A stretch of 64,000 nt of DNA. Origin: JAPLDB01 sp038230515. GTDB lineage: Bacteria; Bacteroidota; Bacteroidia; AKYH767-A; 2013-40CM-41-45. Below are positions 26,448 through 34,673 of the stretch, piece after piece. The notes beneath the pieces were generated by a model that saw nothing but the letters and a program-made list of their open reading frames with translations, did not search any database and had not been told where the DNA came from. Location of the stretch: the NCBI GenBank assembly GCA_038230515.1, contig JBBRND010000004.1, positions 131,334 to 195,333 on the forward strand, read 5' to 3'. Position 1 is the stretch's first letter. Every line of letters starts with the position of its first letter. The position numbers and the translations under genes were made by a program.

Positions 26448-27932
26448 TTATTTTTTCACTTCCTCTTTTTTCACCGGCAGTGGTTCCTGTTTAGGAAGGT
26501 CATATCCATAAACTACATTATCAGAAGGCCAGTGCCAGATCTTTGAGTATTCGGGTTGATTTTTCGCTTTAGCTTTCATCGGTTCTTTATCTGCTTTTAA
26601 ACCGGCAGGGCCTGGTGCCTGCATAAAGCGTCCTTCTCCATAATTTGTTTTGGGTTTAACAACTAACTGATATTCGAGAGTTCCGGAATGAGTTCCTCCG
26701 TTAAGTTCTAATATGTCGAATCCTCTTTCTGTGCGGTTTGTAATTGTTACTCCGTTAAAGGTCGGCATATCAACGGGTGTGCAGAATACGCGAAGCGGGT
26801 TTTCTTCATTCACAAAAATAATATCTGCAAGAATGGGATCCAGATCAACGTGCGTTCTGCCATTTGTCAACACAGCAGAGCCATAATCCTGGTACCAGTA
26901 TTCCGGTGACTCAGGACAAGTTAAAATAATTCTTCCATGATCAGGAGTTGGAACAATTTCGCTCACGGTTCCGCTACCTGCAATCTTTCTGTTTAGTCCT
27001 GCATTTGCAACATACGCAAATGCAAGATTTGCACCTCCATAAGTATTCGATTCAAAATAACCGCCCGTATTCAGGTTACCGCCAATATCACAATACGTGC
27101 GACCGATAACTCCTAATGCATCCTGAAACTGACTGCTTGCAATGCCTGTTTCTCCCACGCTATAGGCCGTATTTCCTGCAATTGCTCCTCTGTTCAAATA
27201 TCCGGTTACCGCAGACTCAAATGAAGCAGATCCGAAGTTCACAATTTCATTCAACTGCCCGTATAACGCAGGAGGATTAAGTGTTGTGCTTGAATTATCA
27301 GTACCGAAATATCCGCCAATCCAAACATCTGAATAAGCAATGTTAGCTGCATAAGATGCCGGATTGCGCGTAACTGCTATTAAAGATGGATTGTTTGTTG
27401 CGGTTCCTTCTTCAGAATAAACTACTGCACCATTTGTGACTCCAAAAGTTCCCAATGAGATTGCACCCCCAAAACCAAGATAGCCAGAACCAAAACCAGT
27501 TTGAGTTCCTCTTATTGCAACTCCTGCTGCAACTTGTACGTGAAATTTTGCCAATGGAGCAACCAATCCAATTCCAACATTTCCGGTAGCTAAAACTCGC
27601 ATCTGTTCAGTGTTATTTGTTTTTACAACAAAATCATTTCCATCAACTGTTCCGATGAAATTTGTTGCTGCCGTAGTTCCTGCATTTCCCAAAATAGTCC
27701 ATGCCGGATTTGTAGTGCCGGGAGCAACGGAAATAATAAGCGTTCCATTCGGATCTGCCATCACTATTCGATTACCAATACCGGCAAGTGTAGTAGAGCG
27801 AATATTGCCTACCACATGAAGTTTGTCGAGAGGAACTCCGGTTCCTATTCCAACATTTTGTGAAAATACAGAAGATGTAATACTGACAATACAAAACACC
27901 AGCGCTAAGCGCGAAATGAAAAATGATTTCAT
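26448..27932 (-). CDS. Exported fibre-like repeat protein
   Basis: I start it at MKSFFISRLALVFCIVSI (27932), which gives a proper signal peptide; the longer frame to 27953 adds seven residues with no signal value. The mature protein begins QNVGIGTGVPLDKLHVVGNI and has similar blocks later (GNVGIGLVAPLAKFHV). This is the tail-fibre-like repeat common in Bacteroidota surface proteins. The C-terminal third (HGRIILTCPESPEYWYQDYG to GRFMQAPGP) has no T9SS sorting domain that I can see. The end is Lys/Glu/Pro-rich. Function unknown. Confidence 0.7.
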   Translation of the reverse strand: MKSFFISRLALVFCIVSITSSVFSQNVGIGTGVPLDKLHVVGNIRSTTLAGIGNRIVMADPNGTLIISVAPGTTNPAWTILGNAGTTAATNFIGTVDGNDFVVKTNNTEQMRVLATGNVGIGLVAPLAKFHVQVAAGVAIRGTQTGFGSGYLGFGGAISLGTFGVTNGAVVYSEEGTATNNPSLIAVTRNPASYAANIAYSDVWIGGYFGTDNSSTTLNPPALYGQLNEIVNFGSASFESAVTGYLNRGAIAGNTAYSVGETGIASSQFQDALGVIGRTYCDIGGNLNTGGYFESNTYGGANLAFAYVANAGLNRKIAGSGTVSEIVPTPDHGRIILTCPESPEYWYQDYGSAVLTNGRTHVDLDPILADIIFVNEENPLRVFCTPVDMPTFNGVTITNRTERGFDILELNGGTHSGTLEYQLVVKPKTNYGEGRFMQAPGPAGLKADKEPMKAKAKNQPEYSKIWHWPSDNVVYGYDLPKQEPLPVKKEEVKK

Positions 27933-28204
27933 ACTATGAAGTTTTAAGCACATTAAATAACGTTACAAAACTATAAATAATAATCATAGATTGAAAACAT
28001 ACTATTTAAATACTTATCAGATTTTGGCGAACAGCGGTATTTAATTGGTAAAACAGCAGAAAAGAAAGGCGAAAATTGAAATTGTTATCATCTTCGATTT
28101 TCAACATTTAATCGTTTGTTTTTTATCTTAGATAAGCTTTGCTGCAACTTCTTGATTTAGTCGGCTTAATTGATATTTACATCAAAAACAATTTTTTTGA
28201 TCTG

Positions 28205-28500
28205 AAATAGTGCTATTTATACTACCCAAAGCACTATTTATACTATCCAGAACACTATTTCTGAAAGACAGTGTACTATTTGTTTTATCAAGGGTGCTTT
28301 CTCTAATCTCTAAAGTACTACAGAGAGATTGATACTACTATTTCTATTATGCAGAATGCTTTTGTTAATATCAAATAGTACTCAGAAGATTCTAAATTGT
28401 GCGATGGAGGTTACGCAGAGTACGATAGCAATTGCTGATAGCACGTTCTGTATTATCAAAAGCACTCTTGACGATAAATGTAGTGCGATAAAAAGAAGTA
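28205..28500. repeat. Array 2: fourteen degenerate units with 21-bp period
   Basis: The core AGYRCT(A) recurs with its central C at 28213, 28234, 28255, 28276, 28297, 28318, 28338, 28359, 28381, 28402, 28423, 28444, 28465 and 28486. All steps are 21 bp except one of 20 and one of 22, which cancel, so unit 14 is exactly 13 x 21 bp from unit 1. Cores are AGTACT, AGTGCT or AGCACT, i.e. self-complementary or complements of each other, often flanked by ATTT. Units are otherwise diverged. In the plus frame a heptad STIxxxx pattern is visible but is interrupted by TAA at 28311 and by the 20-bp unit. It occupies the gap between two divergent genes. Confidence 0.85.
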
Positions 28501-28652
28501 AAATTATTTGTTGACATAATAAAAAAGTTCCGGTTACGACTCATAAATATAAGGGCTGAGATTTTTACTGAAAGACATACTTTACTTTTAGAGGTATGGA
28601 AGTTAATTGAAAGTATGAAAGATGAAATACTGTCAGTTATTTTCAACTGGGC

Positions 28653-29399
28653 ATGATAAGTGACAACCCATGTACTTCATCATCCGTACAAGAAATCATC
28701 GTGGACGAGAAAAAACATTTTCGTAATAGCGTTATTCCTCCGCTTATTTTTGTCGGGATCCTCTGGTTTATTAAATTTTGTGAAGAGTACTTTCATTTCA
28801 ATTTGGTTTTTCTTGGAATAAGACCTCTCACTACAGAAGGATTGATAGGAATTTTCACAGCGCCATTCATTCACGCTAATTATGATCACCTTCTTTCAAA
28901 CACGCTGCCTCTACTCGTAGTGGGCACCGGATTGATTTATTTCTACAAAGAAATTTCCTTTTATGTAATTGCAATGATCTGGCTGTTCACTAATTTTTGG
29001 GTGTGGCTTGCTGCACGACCAGATTCGCACATTGGAGCCAGCGGATTGATTTATGGTTTCGTGTGCTTTTTATTTTTCAGCGGCATCATCCGAAGAAATA
29101 AAAACCTACTTGCTATCTCCATGCTTGTAACTTTTCTTTATGGGAGCATGGTATGGGGCTTGCTTCCGGTTAATCAAACAATCTCGTGGGAATCGCATCT
29201 GTTCGGAAGCTTAGCAGGAATTTTTGCAGCCATTTATTTCCGAAAAGAAGGTCCGCAGCGAATTGTAAAAGTATGGGAAGAAGAAAAAGACCCCATCGAA
29301 CCGGAATACTGGATGACGGAAGAGCAGAAGAAAAAATTCCCTCAGCAATCAACACCTGAAGAACCCACAATCAATTATATTTTTAAAGAGAAGGAATAA
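28653..29399 (+). CDS. Rhomboid-family intramembrane serine protease
   Basis: A 248-residue inner-membrane protein with about six hydrophobic spans. The catalytic serine is in HIGASGLIYGF (Ser130) and the catalytic histidine in SWESHLFGSLAG (His182). HANYDHLLSNTLPLL (~74-88) is the conserved rhomboid loop/second span. The C-terminal 45 residues are cytosolic, charged and Pro/Glu-rich. It would cleave transmembrane substrates within the bilayer. Array 2 separates it from the divergent fibre-like gene. Confidence 0.92.
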   Translation: MISDNPCTSSSVQEIIVDEKKHFRNSVIPPLIFVGILWFIKFCEEYFHFNLVFLGIRPLTTEGLIGIFTAPFIHANYDHLLSNTLPLLVVGTGLIYFYKEISFYVIAMIWLFTNFWVWLAARPDSHIGASGLIYGFVCFLFFSGIIRRNKNLLAISMLVTFLYGSMVWGLLPVNQTISWESHLFGSLAGIFAAIYFRKEGPQRIVKVWEEEKDPIEPEYWMTEEQKKKFPQQSTPEEPTINYIFKEKE

Positions 29400-29413
29400 G
29401 GGTTGATTCCGAA

Positions 29414-30190
29414 TCAAATTTCCAATTCCAATCCTATCGGACAATGATCGCTTCCCATTACATCAGGATGAATGGTTGCGTTGGAAATTAATTCCCTCAT
29501 TTCTTTTGATGCCATGTAGTAGTCAATTCTCCAGCCAACATTACGTTCGCGCGCCCTGGTTATTTGATCCCAGTAAGTATATTGACTCGGTTCCTTGTTG
29601 TATTCGCGGAAGGCGTCAATATAATCCATCTCAATAATTTTGTCTAACCATGCGCGTTCTTCAGGAAGAAACCCTGATGTACGAACATTTTCTTTCGGCC
29701 GTGCAAGATCAATTTCTTTATGAGCCGTATTGTAATCGCCACAGATCACAATGTTTTTTTGTCGCTTGCGTAACCCTTCAGTGCGTTTAAAAAGTTCTCC
29801 ATAAAAATCTAATTTGTATTTCACTCGTTCAGGCCCTCTGCCTCCATTTGGAAAATACACATTGAAGAGAATGAATTTTTCAAACTCCATTTCAAGCACT
29901 CGCCCTTCATTGTCGAACTGCGGATTATTAAACCCCGCATTGATCCGAAGTGGTTTATGCTTAGTCCAGATACCTACACCCGAGTAACCTTTCTTCTCGG
30001 CTGAGAAAAAATAACTTTTATAATCCTTAAAGTTTTTTACCTCATCATCGAGTTGATCGGGTTGTGCTTTGGTTTCCTGTACACACAATAAGTCAGGTAA
30101 TTCTTTTGCAAACCACTCAGGAAAACCCTTTTTCCAGATGGCACGGATGCCGTTTACATTCCAGCAGAGGATTCGGAAATTGTTAGCCAT
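29414..30190 (-). CDS. xth: Exodeoxyribonuclease III (Xth)
   Basis: A 258-residue AP endonuclease/3'-5' exonuclease for base-excision repair. It has RILCWNVNGIRAIWKKGF, LLCVQETKAQPDQL (metal-binding Glu), the GDYNTAHKEIDLARP active-site stretch, RIDYYMAS, and the C-terminal GSDHCPIGLEL with catalytic His. The length and all motifs are standard. It converges with the rhomboid gene, 14 bp apart. Confidence 0.96.
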   Translation of the reverse strand: MANNFRILCWNVNGIRAIWKKGFPEWFAKELPDLLCVQETKAQPDQLDDEVKNFKDYKSYFFSAEKKGYSGVGIWTKHKPLRINAGFNNPQFDNEGRVLEMEFEKFILFNVYFPNGGRGPERVKYKLDFYGELFKRTEGLRKRQKNIVICGDYNTAHKEIDLARPKENVRTSGFLPEERAWLDKIIEMDYIDAFREYNKEPSQYTYWDQITRARERNVGWRIDYYMASKEMRELISNATIHPDVMGSDHCPIGLELEI

Positions 30191-30407
30191 AAAAAATATT
30201 TTGCGTCAAAGATAATTTTGATCGTTGAAAAAGCGAAGAAAGAATTTGTAAATAAAAAAAATCAATACAACACATTAAAAAACTGCGTTTCTCCTCTCGA
30301 AATCTCTTAAAAATTATTTTCACTTTTTTCCAAAAATTCAGGGAAAACCCTTAGGGTAGGAAGTTTTATCGTCAGAGATTTGCATCGATCGTTCTTTAAA
30401 TTCTATT

Positions 30408-30513
30408 CCCCGTTAAGTCTGTTCGCTCTTTTCAATAACCAATTTTTTTTCTCGGATGATTTCGCAGGTCATCTCCGGTTAATGTAAATTCCCAGCGAAC
30501 GGGCTTTTCTTTT
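30408..30513 (+). ncRNA. Possible structured leader or small RNA before the DUF3467 gene
   Basis: In the 375-bp gap before the DUF3467 gene, CCCG (30408-30411) plus TTCGCT (30422-30427) can pair with AGCGAACGGG (30494-30503), leaving a 9-base bulge, and a T-rich run follows. Inside is a second hairpin, CGGATGA...TCATCTCCG (30453-30477). The outer stem plus T-run looks like a terminator, so this could be an attenuator leader or a short RNA. Only the pairing is seen; no known RNA family is recognised. Confidence 0.35.
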
Positions 30514-30565
30514 TCAGTCGAATAAATAATTTTTTCCGATCTTCACCACTTCTTAAAATAAAACA

Positions 30566-30880
30566 ATGGAACAGAATCAAAACCCAAACAACCAACTGAA
30601 TATCGAACTTTCAGAAGAAGTAGCTGAAGGAATTTATTCAAACCTTGCAATCATTACGCACAGCAATTCCGAATTTGTACTGGATTTTGTAAAAGTGATG
30701 CCGGGCGTGCCGAAAGCAAAAGTAAAAGCAAGAATTCTTCTCACACCTCAGCACGCTAAGCGGCTGTTTGCTGCGCTCCAAGATAATATTTCGAAGTACG
30801 AACAGGTGCATGGGCCCATCAAGCAAACAGAAGGTTTTGGAATACCAATGAACTTTGGCGGACCAACAGCACAAGCGTGA
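30566..30880 (+). CDS. DUF3467-family protein
   Basis: A 104-residue soluble protein with the DUF3467 pattern. LNIELSEEVAEGIYSNLAIITHSNSEFVLDFVKVMPG, then ARILLTPQHAKRLFAALQDNI, then the end in GFGIPMNFGG are characteristic of this small family, which is found across Bacteroidota. Function is not known to me. The ATG follows an A-rich stretch. A terminator lies 30 bp after the stop. Confidence 0.85.
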   Translation: MEQNQNPNNQLNIELSEEVAEGIYSNLAIITHSNSEFVLDFVKVMPGVPKAKVKARILLTPQHAKRLFAALQDNISKYEQVHGPIKQTEGFGIPMNFGGPTAQA

Positions 30881-30907
30881 ATTAGTTGAGCATTTTACCT
30901 TGGAAAA

Positions 30908-30941
30908 TAAAAAAAGCCATCAGCAAAGCGATGACTTTTTT
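30908..30941. terminator. Bidirectional terminator between DUF3467 and tssD
   Basis: AAAAAAG(C)CATC, an eight-base loop and GATG(A)CTTTTTT form an A/T-flanked hairpin usable on both strands. It serves the DUF3467 gene on plus and tssD on minus, whose stop is 125 bp away. Confidence 0.75.
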
Positions 30942-30944
30942 AGA

Positions 30945-31042
30945 TTGGGATCTTACGGGATCCTGATTTTGAAGAAACAATCTTACGGGATTGCTTTTTA
31001 TTGTTCTCCCCTACAATTGAAAGAGACCTTACGGGATCAACT
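30945..31042 (-). promoter_or_regulatory. Three covarying CCGTAA stem-loops downstream of tssD
   Basis: On the minus strand three copies of the hexaloop CCGTAA occur, at about 31035, 30989 and 30959, each closed by a short stem. The pairs are GATC/GGTC, CAATC/GATTG and GGATC/GATCC. The stems differ in sequence but keep pairing (including G-U), which argues for selected RNA structure. They lie between the tssD stop and its terminator, so would form its 3' UTR. Confidence 0.55.
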
Positions 31043-31065
31043 TCCTTGAAGAGGTGTTTTGCAGA

Positions 31066-31464
31066 TTACGTGTTAGCAGGCCAAGGATTCTCGTGCTCTG
31101 CAGTACCCATCTTGATCTTCTTTGCAGAGATCACGAAGTGAGTAGTCATCGGGTTGCTGCCAACGGTGTCAATGCTCTCGCTGAACTGGATGATGTAAGC
31201 TTCTTCAAACTCAAGAGTTTTCAGAGCGGCTGCATCACTACGTTTGTAGAAAGTAATTTTTCCGTTTTTCACCTTGTGCGGATCAGCCATCCATTCAAGA
31301 ACGCTGTTGTCTTCGGTAGCTTCAACTTCACATTGAATAGTACCACCATAAAGAACAGAAGAAGGGCGACCTGATGCATCAGTATCTCTGCGAAGAGCGT
31401 AGTCGCAATGGAGGAGGTTAATTTCGTCTCCGCCATCAATGCTAAGGGTTGATTTGAATGCCAT
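31066..31464 (-). CDS. tssD: TssD (Hcp-like) type VI secretion tube protein, orphan
   Basis: A 132-residue protein of the Bacteroidota TssD family. It has FKSTLSIDGGDEINLLHCDYALRRDTDASGRPSS, then GGTIQCEVEATEDNSVLEWM, VKNGKITFYKRSDAAALKTLEFEEAYI and MTTHFVISAKKIKM. TssD hexamers stack into the tube of the subtype iii type VI system. No other tss gene is in the window, so it is either an accessory copy loading effectors for a system elsewhere, or repurposed. The A-rich leader and the conserved 3' stem-loops suggest high or regulated expression. Confidence 0.88.
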   Translation of the reverse strand: MAFKSTLSIDGGDEINLLHCDYALRRDTDASGRPSSVLYGGTIQCEVEATEDNSVLEWMADPHKVKNGKITFYKRSDAAALKTLEFEEAYIIQFSESIDTVGSNPMTTHFVISAKKIKMGTAEHENPWPANT

Positions 31465-31662
31465 TTTTTTTTTGGTTTTTTAAAGATTAAATTATTTGTT
31501 TGATTTATGATGCAAATAAACAGCAAATGCGAAGTGTTGTAAATGACAAATGAGCAATTGGTAACGCTGGAAGGATAATTAGCAGCAGGGGAATGTAGTT
31601 TGTAAAATTATTTGCAGTTCAGATTCTGCCTTCCGCTTTATCACTTCCCCTAATGGGAGGCA

Positions 31663-31690
31663 TTGCACGCCTTTTACTTTCTTACTTTTG
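31663..31690 (+). promoter_or_regulatory. Predicted recG promoter (TTG-N17-TACTTTTG)
   Basis: TTG at 31663-31665, a 17-bp spacer and TACTTTTG at 31683-31690 fit the Bacteroidota consensus. It lies inside the longest possible recG frame, so transcription would begin after the upstream ATG (31663). This favours the ATG at 31705 as the real start. Confidence 0.65.
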
Positions 31691-31704
31691 TTCGCACTTC
31701 TTCC

Positions 31705-33810
31705 ATGTTACATTCCGATTTTTTTTCTTCTCCTATTGAATACCTAAAAGGCGTAGGTCCGCAACGCGCAGATTTGCTGAAGAAGGAAAGCAGCATTTTT
31801 ACTTTCGGAGATCTGCTCTCTTACTTTCCGTTCCGGTATGTGGACCGCACAAAATTTTACAAGATAAAAGAAGTGCAGAGCGATTTGCCTTATGTGCAGA
31901 TAAAAGGAAAACTCGTAAGCATTGCAACAATGGGAGAAAAGCGGAAGAAGCGTTTGGTAGGAAAACTTCAGGATGAAACAGGTGCGATCGAACTTGTATG
32001 GTTTGTTGGATTGCGATGGGTTGCAGAATCTCTTCAACTCAACAAAGAATACATCGTGTTCGGGCGCATCAACGAATACAAGGGTCACTTCAATATTCCG
32101 CACCCCGAGATGGAACCTGCTGCAGAAGCAGACAACCAACCTGTATCTGCCTTACAGCCGGTTTACAATACATCGGATAAATTAAAATCGAGAGGTCTTG
32201 ACAGCCGCGGCATTCTCCGACTTCAGAAAACTTTGCAGCAGCAACTTCCGCAAATTCCCGAATTGCTTCCTCAAACTATTACGGAAAGTTTGCGTCTGCT
32301 AAGCCGCCAGGAAGCATATATCAACATTCATTTTCCGGAGAGTGAAGAGAAATTAAAAAAGGCAACCTTCCGGCTGAAGTTCGAAGAGTTCTTTTTTCTT
32401 CAGTTGAAACTTTTAATCAACAAAGTAATCCGAACAGAAAAAATTTCAGGAATGAAATTTGAAAAGGTGGGAGAATTTTTCAATCAGTTTTACAAAGAGA
32501 AACTTCCGTTCCCACTGACCGAAGCTCAGAAGCGGGTGATAAGGGAGATACGAACGGACTGCGGTTCGGGCAGGCAGATGAACCGCTTGCTCCAAGGCGA
32601 TGTAGGCAGCGGAAAAACAATTGTTGCTTTGCTTAGCATGTTGATCGCTATTGACAATGGCTACCAGGCATGCCTGATGGCACCTACAGAAATTCTTGCC
32701 GCGCAACACACAGAAACAATTTCTGAGCTGGTTAAGGGAATAAATGTGACTGTTGCGCTACTCACAGGATCAACAAAAGCAAAACCGCGCAAGCATTTAT
32801 TAGAAGAACTTGAAAACGGAAACATCAATATCCTGATTGGCACTCATGCTCTCATAGAAGAAAAAGTGCAATTCAAAAAGCAGGGATTGGTTGTTATTGA
32901 TGAACAACACCGCTTTGGAGTCGAGCAGCGTGCTAGACTATGGACAAAAGATGCTTCTTTCCCCCACGTTCTGGTAATGACTGCCACTCCCATTCCTCGC
33001 ACACTTGCCATGACATTGTATGGCGATCTTGATGTTTCTGCAATTGATGAAATGCCACCGGGCAGAAAACTGATTCAGACAGTTCATCGTAAGGACACGC
33101 ACCGCCTTGCCGTGTGGGGATTTCTGAAAAAACAAATTGCTGAAGGCAGACAGATTTACATTGTGTATCCGCTCATAGAAGAATCAGCAAAGCTTGATTT
33201 GAAAAATCTGGAGGACGGATTCCAAGCCATCTGCCATGATTTTCCGATGCCTCAATATCAGGTAAGTATTCTGCATGGAAGAATGAAAGCGAAAGACAAA
33301 GAATACGAAATGCAGCGCTTCGTGAAAGGACAAACAAACATGATGGTTGCAACAACGGTGATTGAAGTAGGTGTAAACGTTCCGAATGCAAGTGTGATGG
33401 TGATTGAAAGTGCAGAACGGTTCGGCTTGTCGCAACTGCATCAGCTAAGAGGAAGAGTTGGCAGAGGCGCTTCGCAATCGTTTTGCATTTTGATGACGAA
33501 AGATAACCTCGGTACGGATTCTTACCAACGGATTAAAACAATGTGCGAAACAAATGACGGTTTCAAAATTGCCGAAGTGGATTTGCAGCTTCGTGGGGCG
33601 GGTAACATTGAAGGTACGCAACAAAGCGGAAGTGTTGAACTGAAAATCGGAAACCTTGCCACCGATGGAACCATTCTGCAAACCGCGCGCGATGCGGCTC
33701 TCAAAATTTTAGAAAGCGATCCGCATCTTCAAAAGCAGGAAAACCTTATGGTGAACAAAAAACTTTCTGGCATCATGAAAGGAGAATTTCAATGGGGAAG
33801 AGTTGGATAG
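31705..33810 (+). CDS. recG: ATP-dependent DNA helicase RecG
   Basis: A 701-residue helicase acting on stalled forks and Holliday junctions. Domains: N-terminal wedge/OB region (FSSPIEYLKGVGPQRADLLKKE, FRYVDRTKF, then LVGKLQDETG); helicase domain with Walker A LLQGDVGSGKTIVALLS; Walker B VVIDEQHRFGVEQRA; motif III VMTATPIPRTLAM; and a C-terminal block with TTVIEVGVNVPNA and SQLHQLRGRVGRG. I start it at MLHSDFF because the promoter lies after the upstream ATG and the extra 14 residues are not family-like. Confidence 0.95.
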   Translation: MLHSDFFSSPIEYLKGVGPQRADLLKKESSIFTFGDLLSYFPFRYVDRTKFYKIKEVQSDLPYVQIKGKLVSIATMGEKRKKRLVGKLQDETGAIELVWFVGLRWVAESLQLNKEYIVFGRINEYKGHFNIPHPEMEPAAEADNQPVSALQPVYNTSDKLKSRGLDSRGILRLQKTLQQQLPQIPELLPQTITESLRLLSRQEAYINIHFPESEEKLKKATFRLKFEEFFFLQLKLLINKVIRTEKISGMKFEKVGEFFNQFYKEKLPFPLTEAQKRVIREIRTDCGSGRQMNRLLQGDVGSGKTIVALLSMLIAIDNGYQACLMAPTEILAAQHTETISELVKGINVTVALLTGSTKAKPRKHLLEELENGNINILIGTHALIEEKVQFKKQGLVVIDEQHRFGVEQRARLWTKDASFPHVLVMTATPIPRTLAMTLYGDLDVSAIDEMPPGRKLIQTVHRKDTHRLAVWGFLKKQIAEGRQIYIVYPLIEESAKLDLKNLEDGFQAICHDFPMPQYQVSILHGRMKAKDKEYEMQRFVKGQTNMMVATTVIEVGVNVPNASVMVIESAERFGLSQLHQLRGRVGRGASQSFCILMTKDNLGTDSYQRIKTMCETNDGFKIAEVDLQLRGAGNIEGTQQSGSVELKIGNLATDGTILQTARDAALKILESDPHLQKQENLMVNKKLSGIMKGEFQWGRVG

Positions 33811-33860
33811 GCATGAATATTAAAGGACATTATTTCAAAAAAGGTTAAAAAAAATCTTTT

Positions 33861-33868
33861 TAATTTTG
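33861..33868 (+). promoter_or_regulatory. Candidate -7 box (TAATTTTG) upstream of the beta-barrel gene
   Basis: TAATTTTG fits TAnnTTTG 61 bp before the start codon of the outer-membrane protein at 33930. No clear TTG is found at -33. Confidence 0.4.
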
Positions 33869-33929
33869 CTTAACAATATCCGCTGATCATCGTTAAAATG
33901 AGCAATCACATTATCAAAAACAATTAAAA

Positions 33930-34529
33930 ATGAAAAAGGCAATTCTAAAAAATCTCTCTTTCCTAGTGTTACTTGCAGCGCTTGGTATTTCAACAACGAG
34001 CAAAGGAAACGATCCTGCGTTTGACAAGGGCTCTAATACGATTGGTATTTCCATTGGCTTAGGCAGACCTTACGATTATGATTTTCTTGCACCTGCTTTC
34101 GCAGTTAGTTTCGACCATGGTTTTTTTGGCCATGTTGGTCCTGGTACAATTGGTATTGGGGGAATTGTTGGTTTGAAAATGAGCTATGATAGATTAGGGG
34201 AATTTGATCGCAGTTTGACAAGCATTATTATTTGTGCAAGAGGCGCTTATCATCTTACGATTCTAAAAGATAAAAATAATAAGTTTGATCCTTACGCTGG
34301 AATTTGCTTGGGTTTAAGAATAAATCATTATTCTGACCCTTACTATGATAACTATTATGGTGCCCATCACTCTTATCCTTATTCAAATTCTCACCATGGT
34401 GCTGATCCGATTATTGGCCCTTTTGTTGGAGCGAAGTATAATTTTACACCTTACTTCGGAGCATTTGTAGAAGTGGCATATGATTTTTCTAATTTGAGAG
34501 GAGGTCTCAATTTCAACTTCGGGAAATAA
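33930..34529 (+). CDS. Outer-membrane beta-barrel protein
   Basis: A 199-residue protein with a signal peptide (ILKNLSFLVLLAALGIS; cleavage near residue 27). The rest alternates short Gly-rich turns and amphipathic strands (NTIGISIGLGRPYDY, GTIGIGGIVGLKMSYDR, GAYHLTILKD, DPYAGICLGLRINHY, GPFVGAKYNFTPYFGAFVEVAYDFS), with a typical last strand GGLNFNFGK. It is therefore a small 8-stranded OMP-type barrel. A His/Tyr/Ser-rich loop lies near residues 136-154. Specific function unknown. A strong terminator follows. Confidence 0.75.
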   Translation: MKKAILKNLSFLVLLAALGISTTSKGNDPAFDKGSNTIGISIGLGRPYDYDFLAPAFAVSFDHGFFGHVGPGTIGIGGIVGLKMSYDRLGEFDRSLTSIIICARGAYHLTILKDKNNKFDPYAGICLGLRINHYSDPYYDNYYGAHHSYPYSNSHHGADPIIGPFVGAKYNFTPYFGAFVEVAYDFSNLRGGLNFNFGK

Positions 34530-34553
34530 AAATCAGAAGAAAAACTATTCAAT

Positions 34554-34583
34554 AAAACCCCCGGCAAGTTGTTGGGGGTTTTT
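34554..34583. terminator. Strong bidirectional terminator
   Basis: AAAACCCCC, a 12-base loop and GGGGGTTTTT. It closes the beta-barrel gene on plus and may also stop the nrnA-FKBP operon on minus, which ends at 34674. Confidence 0.85.
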
Positions 34584-34673
34584 AATGCAGAATGAAAAGT
34601 CGGATTTTTTGCTAAACTGAAAAGTTGAATTGCCTTGCTAAAACCTGATAGAACTAGCCAGAGAATTTTAGTG

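Noticed and set aside
30951..31036. CTTACGGGA as a simple direct-repeat operator
   Set aside because: Spacing is irregular (30 and 46 bp), and the flanks covary as stems, which fits RNA hairpins better.
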